Source of the DNA: a virus | Virus record (IMG/VR): IMGVR_UViG_3300030331_005568 | Span: 15,909 to 35,967 of that record | Strand: one strand, 5' to 3' | DNA length: 20,059 nt | Position numbers and translations under genes: made by a program | Notes under the pieces: generated by a model | Told to the model about the DNA's origin: nothing | Databases searched by the model: none | What the model saw: the letters and a program-made list of their open reading frames with translations, nothing else | Shown here: positions 7,970 through 17,100 of the stretch, piece after piece | Position numbering within the stretch: the first letter of the stretch is position 1 | How the letters are laid out: every line of letters begins with the position of its first letter

Positions 7970-10900
7970 ATGAATGCTCAAAAAATAATAATACCTAATA
8001 AACCTAAATTTGGAGATTTAGGACAATACAATTTTCCAAAAGATTTAGGACCTGAGTTAAATCCTGGAGGTTCTATCACGACAGAAAATTGGCAATTAGC
8101 TAGTGTAGATGACCCACCCCAACTTGTTCTCCAAGATGGACTTGTCATATGGTCACCAGCTGTTCAAGATAATCCAGATGCTTATGCACAACTACGACTT
8201 AATCAAAATTTAGAATTAGGTGCTGTGTATCAAATAAGTTTAAATGTTGTATCCAATGATGGAACTTTATTTGATGAAACAAAAAATCCTAATAGAACTG
8301 TAAGTGGTAGAATCAATATAAATCAAAGTGGTGCTGGTGACCCAGCGCTTAATTATTATCCACAAGTTGTACCGCCTGGCGGAGTAGGGTTATTTACAAT
8401 AGATTTCATACCTTTAAATCAATCTGAACTTAGAATATATAATCCTCAATATAATAATAATATAGTTGTTGATTTTATCTCTATCAGAAAATATGAAACC
8501 GCACCTACAAATACTTTCATAACAACGATAAACAAACCTCGTTTTAGATCTTCACATATGAATTCTGGTGAAGGAGGAGCTCTTGAAGAAGCGATGGAAG
8601 GACGCCCAATTGGAGCCTATAATCCTGAAATAAATCAACTTATGGTAGAATACGCAGAACTTTTTGGAAAATCTAGCATTGGCACACAACTAATATCCAT
8701 TGAAACAAGAACAAAAAGTGCAGGTACAGATATTGTTCGTTGGGACACTTCTGATGATGAATGGTTGTACATTCCATCATCAAATAATAATGAAGAATAT
8801 ATAGAAAAAATGAAAATCGTGTTTAGTGATGATTTGTCAAATTATAATGAAATGGAGGAATTTTTAAGTAATGCTTATGCTTATGAAAATTCTAATAGTT
8901 TACCAGAAAATTGGGATAAATTTCAAAACAAAGATTTGTTTACTAAATCTGTTGGTGATACAACTAATGAAAAAATAATTGAAGCAAATCTTAAATTTCA
9001 AGGTGATACTTTTATTAAAATAGATAACTTAGAGATTAAAAACACTGGTGTTGGTGGAACAACTAAGAATAATCGTGTAAGGGTTTTTATATTTTCTCAA
9101 GAAGCATATGGTTCAGACCCAACAACTGATTCATACAATTCTATAGATGATAAATTAAATAATTCAATTGAAATATATGATGAAACATTTGGAAATAAAT
9201 CAGAGGGTAAAGATTTAGGTAATATGAGTGACATTGAAGGTATTCCAATTATATCTAATTTTGGTGTAGAATCTGATGCGCCACTTGTAGAATTTTTTGA
9301 GGGTGATAAAGAATTTGATTATGAAGAAGCATTTCAACTTTCATCTTCACCAGATCCAGATTTACAAACAAGTATTTTTAATCAAAATGCTTCAAATCCT
9401 ATATACATTATAGTTTGGATGAGGGGTGATAAAAAAGTTGGTTGGCCAGTAAACACAGATAAAAGAAAAAGAAAGTATTCAATATTTAGAATTAATAACG
9501 ATGAATTATTTGACAAAGTTGGTAATTCTTATCAAGGTAAAAGTACAGTATTTGATTTCACTTCAACAACAAAAACTAAAACCGGAGGTGGTGGAGGTGG
9601 GGGAGCTGAAAAAGCTGCTTGGTATGTATCATCACTTAAAGTTTCAATAAACACGGCAGCTGGAGTACAAAATCAATTTTCTGAAGCAGCTAATTATCAA
9701 GATGTAATCCCATTAGTTCAATCCAAAACTCCAATAAATGAAAATACACTTGAGACTTTTGATTGGTTGAGAATATTAAATCCAGCAAATCAACTTGATA
9801 ATTTACAAGCAGCTAATAATCAAGGTTCAAATATAGCTGCTGATAGACATCTTGATTTTTTTCCATTAACGACATTTGGTTACTCAGTAAACAACGATGA
9901 TGGTGATATTAATTTTGGAAATAATTTTGTCGATTTACAATCATATTATAAAGATTTTAATTCAATTATGAAAGCTTCTTCTCCATTAAATGTTACTTTT
10001 AAATTCGATATTGTTGATGTTGAAGGAAATGAATTACCACAATATGGTACAAGTGGGGAAACAGAATATTATTATTTTGTAATTGATTGGAATGATAAAG
10101 ATAATAAGTTTAAAACTGTTAATGATTATTTTGAAAGCAGGCCAATTGATAGATTTAGATATTTAGAAAAGCAAAGTCAGAATTTATATTTTATAACTAA
10201 AGTTGGTACTAATAAAACATTATCTAATGTTTATACCACTCCTGGAATTAAAAATGTAAAAATAATAATGTTTAGTGTATTTAAAGGAAATGGAGCTATA
10301 GCTTCACCTTCATTTGAAGTTGGTAGATGGAAACTTATTACATCAAGATTTTATTTAGATATACCACCAAATCAATATCCTGATTTTTCTGATGTTGGTG
10401 GTAGTAATTATACCACTTTACCTTGGCCATACACAACTGCAATAATAGGGGGTGTGGATAATAACTCAAAATATAAAATAAGTGTAAATAATACTTTATC
10501 TGGTGGTAAAATAGGAGAGTTGGATATAATTGATGAAAAACTTTTAGTTAATGATTTAGATAATGATGAAATGGGAAAATCAATACTTTCCTTTGATTTA
10601 GAACAATGTAGATATTTTGATAAACCATATGATATGAATCAACTTTTGAAAATAACTAATATTCAACCATTTAATTCTTCAGAATATTATATTGAAAATT
10701 TAGATAAATTTCCATTTTATTTTGAAGAGTTTGACGCAGTTCAAGATGGTATAATTGATTCATTAGATGTTGTTTATTGGATAAATGTTGATAGGCCTGA
10801 TATAGCAGAATATATAGGGGATTTATTGGGTGATGGTTCTTGGTTAAATTTACCACGATATTCTAATTTTAATAATTATAATGATAACACATATTGGAAT

Positions 10901-11176
10901 GGTTTAACACCTGAAACAACTTTTTCAGAGGAAAGTTCAGTCGGACAGATATTTATAAGTGATAATCAGGACAAAGACTTGAAACAAAGTTGTAAATTAG
11001 AATTAAATACTGGTAACTTGACTGGTAAATCTATTTCAGATACAAGTGGAAACTCAAACAAAGGATTATTAATAGGTGATTATAAAGTTAAAAAAGCCAG
11101 AAAAGGTGAACCAATGAGAAGAGATTCATTTATAAAAGTTCCTAAAAAAACAGGCAATAAAAAAGGAGCATTGTAA
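7970..11176 (+). CDS. Large virion protein: galactose-binding-like N-terminus, Gly hinge, dockerin-like module
   Basis: This is a 1068-residue protein. Residues 25-175 (LGPELNPGG ... NWQLAS ... YQISLNVVS ... VVDFISIRKYE) match the pattern of galactose-binding-like/CBM4_9 jelly rolls, which end in 'v-x-(I/F)-D-x-(I/V)-S-(I/V)-R/K'. Residues 176-535 are unrecognised. Seven consecutive glycines (539-545) form a likely hinge. Residues 675-790 look like a degenerate PKD-like block (YFVIDWNDKDN ... VYTTPGIKNVKIIMFSV), at the same relative place as the PKD domain of the preceding protein. Residues 823-1068 share landmarks with that protein's C-terminus (TAIIGG, GKSI, QLL, DTSGNSNKG, KKGAL). A dockerin-like block (FPFYFEEFDAVQDGIIDSLD, from 914) is inserted within this shared part. 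GGAG at 7956-7959, inside the preceding gene, precedes the ATG by ten bases. The stop TAA shares its last A with the ATG of the next gene. Role inferred: structural, possibly glycan-binding. Confidence 0.65.
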   Translation: MNAQKIIIPNKPKFGDLGQYNFPKDLGPELNPGGSITTENWQLASVDDPPQLVLQDGLVIWSPAVQDNPDAYAQLRLNQNLELGAVYQISLNVVSNDGTLFDETKNPNRTVSGRININQSGAGDPALNYYPQVVPPGGVGLFTIDFIPLNQSELRIYNPQYNNNIVVDFISIRKYETAPTNTFITTINKPRFRSSHMNSGEGGALEEAMEGRPIGAYNPEINQLMVEYAELFGKSSIGTQLISIETRTKSAGTDIVRWDTSDDEWLYIPSSNNNEEYIEKMKIVFSDDLSNYNEMEEFLSNAYAYENSNSLPENWDKFQNKDLFTKSVGDTTNEKIIEANLKFQGDTFIKIDNLEIKNTGVGGTTKNNRVRVFIFSQEAYGSDPTTDSYNSIDDKLNNSIEIYDETFGNKSEGKDLGNMSDIEGIPIISNFGVESDAPLVEFFEGDKEFDYEEAFQLSSSPDPDLQTSIFNQNASNPIYIIVWMRGDKKVGWPVNTDKRKRKYSIFRINNDELFDKVGNSYQGKSTVFDFTSTTKTKTGGGGGGGAEKAAWYVSSLKVSINTAAGVQNQFSEAANYQDVIPLVQSKTPINENTLETFDWLRILNPANQLDNLQAANNQGSNIAADRHLDFFPLTTFGYSVNNDDGDINFGNNFVDLQSYYKDFNSIMKASSPLNVTFKFDIVDVEGNELPQYGTSGETEYYYFVIDWNDKDNKFKTVNDYFESRPIDRFRYLEKQSQNLYFITKVGTNKTLSNVYTTPGIKNVKIIMFSVFKGNGAIASPSFEVGRWKLITSRFYLDIPPNQYPDFSDVGGSNYTTLPWPYTTAIIGGVDNNSKYKISVNNTLSGGKIGELDIIDEKLLVNDLDNDEMGKSILSFDLEQCRYFDKPYDMNQLLKITNIQPFNSSEYYIENLDKFPFYFEEFDAVQDGIIDSLDVVYWINVDRPDIAEYIGDLLGDGSWLNLPRYSNFNNYNDNTYWNGLTPETTFSEESSVGQIFISDNQDKDLKQSCKLELNTGNLTGKSISDTSGNSNKGLLIGDYKVKKARKGEPMRRDSFIKVPKKTGNKKGAL
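8042..8497 (+). other. Galactose-binding/CBM4_9-like domain segment
   Basis: It runs from LGPELNPGGSITTENWQLAS to VVDFISIRKYE, roughly 150 residues. The start 'G-x-E-L-x-x-x-G', the central YQISLNVVSNDG and the closing 'D-F-I-S-I-R-K' fit the jelly-roll fold seen in carbohydrate-binding modules. Binding residues cannot be assigned by eye. Confidence 0.5.
10712..10819 (+). other. Dockerin/EF-hand-like module, copy 1
   Basis: The translation reads FPFYFEEFDAVQDGIIDSLD and continues with a helix-like segment ending RPDIAEYI. The loop D-A-V-Q-D-G-I-I-D-S-L-D has Asp at positions 1, 5, 9 and 12 and Gly at 6, close to EF-hand/dockerin loops, but has Val at position 3. The same lead-in and trailing helix recur twice in the next gene. 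Confidence 0.6.
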
Positions 11177-11178
11177 TG
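11163..11178 (+). promoter_or_regulatory. Ribosome binding site inside the preceding gene, with TAATG stop/start overlap
   Basis: AAGGAG (11163-11168) lies in the codons for the terminal KKGAL of the 1068-aa protein. It is seven bases from the ATG at 11176, whose A is the last base of the upstream TAA. This arrangement favours translational coupling of the two large proteins. Confidence 0.75.
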
Positions 11179-14100
11179 CCTGATTTTGAATTTGAATTTA
11201 ATCAAAATGATAAAGACTTAATTGTTAGTCAACAAGATGCTGTATTTGGTGAATCTAATTCGGATTATATTCGTTTAACTATTTATCCATCTGAAGCGAT
11301 TGATAACATTGTAACACTTCAAGATAATAGTCAGGCTATATTTTATTCTTCTTTAAGTCCCACACCTTTTAACATCAATGTATCACCATTTGGAGTGGGT
11401 TTAGATGAACTTAAAATAAAAACAATTGGTGGCTCTTTTGCTGATATAAATGATTTTAAAATTTATAAAACAGATTCAAATGAAATTTATATAAAACCAA
11501 ATGAAATATTTAATAAATTTGAATTACCTGAAGGTGATTATAAAATACAAATAGATTTTTTAAATCAAGTAACACCAATTAAAATAGAAGACTTACCTTT
11601 TCCTGAATACTTACAAGAATTTGATATAGAACAATCAGGTAATAGTCAAAACACTATTGACGTACAAGATGCCGTACGGTGGACTGAAGTAAATAGATTA
11701 GATATAGCTGATTATATTGTAGGTAATGTGTTAGGTGGTGGTGTGGTTATACCCACTGCTATGTCAAAAGCACAATATTTAGAAACTTTACCATTTCCAC
11801 AATACTTTGAAGAATTTGATATTAACGCTGATGGTGATATAACTTCGATTGATGTAACGGATTGGGTAGCTGCAGGAAGAATTGACATTAGTGAACATCT
11901 CGAATCCATTATAGAAAATGGCACTGTAGATGAAATTCCAAAAGCTTCTGATACAGATGAAGAACTTGCAAGTCCTCCTGAAGCATATTTTCCTGATTTA
12001 GAAATTTTAGAATCTTATTCAGATGAAGAAATTGAAATAAGACCCATTGAAAATTTTTATGCAACTGAAGATTTATCAGCAGCAGGTCAACATTATCAAT
12101 TTATTATAAAACAAATTTCTACTTCAAGAAAAGAAATTAGATTAAAATTAATTAATACTAAAATTTTTAACGACTCATCAATAATAAGTCAATTAACAAC
12201 CGAATTTAATCAAGGATTGGATAAGTATCAATTCAAACATGTATTGAATACTGGAACTGGTGACCATATTCCAATAATGAATTATCAGTTTGATAAAATA
12301 ACTGATGGTCGTGATAATCAATCCATAATATTAAAATTATATGAACCATTACCAACTAGTGTTGGAAATTTATCAATGGTTACAATTGAGAAAGAAGTTT
12401 TAACAACACAAGTTCAAAACATATTTTATTTTTCTGATGTGCCTGATGTATTTTTCGGAGATGGTTTACAACCAGACAATCAAGAAAGATGGATTAATAA
12501 TGATGGGGAAATTCCTACTTTTCAAAGTTTAGATGAATTAGCCATATCAGCTTCCATAGGTGATATTGAAGTTGACTCTTTAGTTTCAGCGAGTGATTAT
12601 GGTTATCCTAATTTAAATACAGATTTTAATGAATATTCAAATCATACATTTTTTGGTTCTGCTAAAAAGAAATTAGAAAACTTTAAAACAAAAGTAGAAA
12701 CTATACAAAGTTATTATTCTGAAATATCAAGTTCACTAAATGTTTCAAGTTCAATTCAAGGTGATTCAACTTTTGTGATACAAAAAAGAGATGATTTATT
12801 TAAAAAAATAAATGAAGAGTTTAAAAACTTTACACCATATGAAAGATTTTTATATTTTGATGCTCAAACTGATTCAACAGCTTCAGCTCCAAGTTTAAAA
12901 AATTATGCGGACACATTACCAGTTACACTACAAGGCCATGTTGGTTCTTCTGTAGAGGGAATTGAATTAAACCAACATAATGGATTTAATGTTGTGTACA
13001 AACATTCATCTGAAAAAATATCAGGCACTCATAATCAATTCATAGATTTATTTACAGACAAATATAAAGTAGAAAACAAACCATTTTTTAATTACAGTAG
13101 TTCAATTTATTTATCATTTTTATTACAGGGTGATAGTGGTAGTTCATTAACTTGGGGAAATAGACAAAAACAACATAGTCCACCTTATCCTATAGATACT
13201 TTACACCAAAATACTATATCGAATCCTAACATAACAGGTAGTGAATATCAAAGATATATTTTTGAAGCTTCTCAATCTTACTTCATACCAAATACTAGAG
13301 ATACAGGTTCAGTTCATGATATGGCTGATTTGGATATAACTGATTTTGATGCAAACTCAACTAAAATTACTATTTTAAGTGGTAGTAATAAAACAGGTTC
13401 TTATCAAATTAAAGATTCAACTAATAAATATCCAACTACAGTAGTAAGTCATAGTGGTGTTCCATTTTCTGGATCAGTAATGCCAGCTGGAGAATTGTTT
13501 AGAATATTTACAAAAAACAATTTATCATCAAGTCTACTTGCTTATTATGACTATCAAGGTGTAACGATTGATGATAATAACTTTGAAGTATTTGATAGAA
13601 GTGGAAACAACAATACTTTAGAATTTGCAGGTAAGGGTGCTTCACCAGATGGATTTACATCAGCTTCAATAACAACTGGTGTTCAAGGTGGTGATGCTTT
13701 TGCATTTACAACAACTGGTAGTGAAGGTAATGCTCAAAGTGGAAGTATATTCTTAACAACAAACCAATCAGATGCTCCAATTGAAACCGCTCCAATATCA
13801 ATGTCTGCAGTTGCAGGTGATGCTGTTACTGGTTTCACTATGGCGACTTATTATAAATCAACTTCTACTAAAAATAATACAACCATACTGGCTATGGATA
13901 TTAAATCAGGTTCAACTGATGTTAATGGTTGGAGTCTTCAAAGATTAGGAAACACTATAGCAGGTGAGGTGACACGAGAAGGAGTGGATATATTAGATGA
14001 TGATACTTCAGAAGATGGATTGAAAACAGGTACTCTTACTCCAAGAGATGGTAACTTCCATCACATAGCTATGACTTATGATAATTTGACTGGTACGGGT

Positions 14101-17100
14101 TCAGTATTTTTTGATGGTGTGTTACAAAAACAAGGAAATGCAAGAGGACTTATAACTGGTAGTAATCAAATTTATAGATTAGTTGTTGGGAGTGGTGCTG
14201 GTGGGTCACAAGGTTTTGATGATGATACATTTGATGAAACAAGATTTTATACAAGAGCGTTAACACCTTCTGAAATAAATCAATTGTTTTTACATCCTGA
14301 TGGAAAAACAGAAACAAAAATCACAGATGTAAAGTTAACATTAAAAAATCCAACTGATGTTTTACCATTTGATACTATTTTTAAAACAACGTCTACTGAG
14401 TTTACAAATTGGTACAATAATGCATTAACGACAGCTGAAACATTTGACACTAACAATATACATTCATTTGAAAATAATTTACCTCTTTATATACAAGAAA
14501 GTTCCGAATATAAAGATATGAAAGATTTTTTAAATCTACAAGGTGAACAATATGATTTAATTAGAAATCATATTGATTCGTTAGGTACATTACATAAAAG
14601 AGGATATAAAAAAACCAATTCACCACCAGACAATACTTTACCAATGTTATTAAATAATATGGGGTATCAGGCTGTTAATCCATTTAGTGGTAGTTTAACA
14701 GATTCATTAGGTGCTTATTTAAGTGGTATAACTTCAATTGATGATATAAAAAATGCCACTTGGAGAAAAACACTTAATAATTTAATTTACATTTATAAAT
14801 CAAAAGGTACAAAAAATTCAGTAAGAGGATTACTAAATGTTTATGGTTATCCACCTGATGTGTTAAAATTTGAAGAGTTTGGTTCAACACCACAAGCAGA
14901 TGATGCGATTGTGTTTTCGGATGAAGTACCTGCCATTAATCCACCATCCAACAATTTTGATTTAAATTTAAATACGCAAACTGGAAGTTTTGGATTTACC
15001 AATCAAACTAAAAAACTTTATAGGTATATTTTTAATGCAAAATCTAATAGGATTTTAAATTTAGATTGGTGGATGGATGATGCGAATATCAATACATTTG
15101 AATTTGTATATAAACATGCACAAACAACAAATACACAAACAATAGTAAAATCAAGTGGTAGTGGTGCACAGTCTCTTTGGGATTTAAGATTAATACCTAG
15201 TTCAGATGGTTTAAGTTCATCCTTTGAATTTAGATTAAATAATTCACAAAGAGGTGGAACTGCTATTGCTAGTAGAGGTTTTTCAATGTCATTAGCATAC
15301 AATGAAATGACTGATGGTCAGTTATGGAATGTAATGATTCAAAGAATGACTGGAAGCACAGATGGTCCAGGAACAATTGAATATCGTCTACACTCCGCTT
15401 TACAACAAGAAAGTGCTATTGAAACGTATAGTTTTGTATCTATGTCAATTAGTGGTGGTTTAACGGGTGACTCGACAATTGAAGGTAAGGGATTTTTTGC
15501 TAATCAAAATTGGCAGTCAAGTGGTTCTAGAAATCATTCAGCATCAGCTAATCTATTTATTGGTGAAACATTTAGTGGTTCACTAGCAGAAATAAAAGGT
15601 TGGTCAACAGCTTTAAGTGTTTCTAAATTTAGACAAAGAACATTAAATAAGTTCTCAACTGCTGGAAATTCAATTTCATCACATTGTAAAGAATTAATTT
15701 ATCATTTTAAATTAAATGAAAACTATAATAGTTCATCAGTTTCAAGTTCTACGCAAAACTTATCAATTATTGATGCTTCACCAAATTTAATTTATTCAGA
15801 TTATTCATTTACAGCTTCTGGACAACTATTTGTAACTTCTTCAATTTATGGTTTTGATTTTATTAATGTGACAACATTAGCTTTACAAGATAATTTTAGT
15901 CAGAATAGTGACAATAATATTTTTATAAATCCAACTCAAACATTGGTTGGTAATTTAAATCCAAATCAATCAGCAGTTGACTCACTACAATCTTCGGTTG
16001 GAAAAAAAGAACAAATTAAAACATCACCTAAATTAGAACTATATCGTTCACCACAAACATTTATTGATAATTTTATTTTAGACAAAGTAAGTGGATTTAA
16101 TTTAGAAAAACTATATGGTAATCCAAAAGAATACTATTCTCAATCATATGATGAGTTCAATACTTTTAGAAAAGAGTTTTTTGATTGTTATGAATTTTCT
16201 ACAAATATAAATACTTTTATCAGAGCTCAAGAAAGTATGTTTAATGATTCAATCGCTGAGGGCGTTAAATCAATAGTTCCAGCTCGTTCTACATTTGGTG
16301 ATGAAAATTCAAACTTTGGTGTTGAAATAAAACCAACATTATTAGAAAAACAAAAATATCAAAATGAAAAACAATCAGTAGAAGCTAATCCAAATACAGC
16401 TGAAGGTATTTATAATGTAAATGTTAAATTATCAGATAAATTTGCTAATACAGAATTACTAACAATTTATGATTCTGTAAAAGAGGGTGAAGTATTAAAG
16501 CCAGTTTCAATAAGTAGTTCGCTAGAAGATACAATTATGATAACTTCTTCTATTAGTTTAGGTAATACATATCAGGCAAGCACTGGATATATTCACCCAC
16601 CATTTTTACAGCCAGGCGGATATTCCGCATCAATAGAAATTCCTAATCAAATTTCAGGCGGTTTGAGTTATTTACCAGCTGTAACTGGTTCTATTGGTAC
16701 TGATGATACAAAAACAGGTTCAATAGATTATGCTTCAATAGCGAATGAATCATATGAAAGTGTTCATAAAAATTGGGGAGTTGGTACAGATAATATATAT
16801 TTTATAAATTATTTTAACACTGGTTCAGATGGTACATTTAATACTTATCATATAGATACACGATTTGTATTTCATATGATTGGAGATACGGAATATTATT
16901 CAGCTTCATTTGGTAATAGTTCAGATTTTATGAATCCAAATAGATTTTATAATAGGTTATTAATTAATAATGATTTTCATTCTGATGTAAAATATGAATC
17001 ATTTATAACTGATAGCACTGGAGAGCAAGTTGGAAGAATGATAGGTAAAACAAGATATTTTACAACGGGTTCAACTGCACATGGAGAAATTATTTTACCA

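Noticed and set aside
15018-15302. Opposite-strand open frames inside the large genes (also 5762-6022, 10671-10856, 11712-11924, 18405-18737)
   Set aside because: They lie wholly inside well-supported + strand genes, have no ribosome binding sites and show no recognisable domains.
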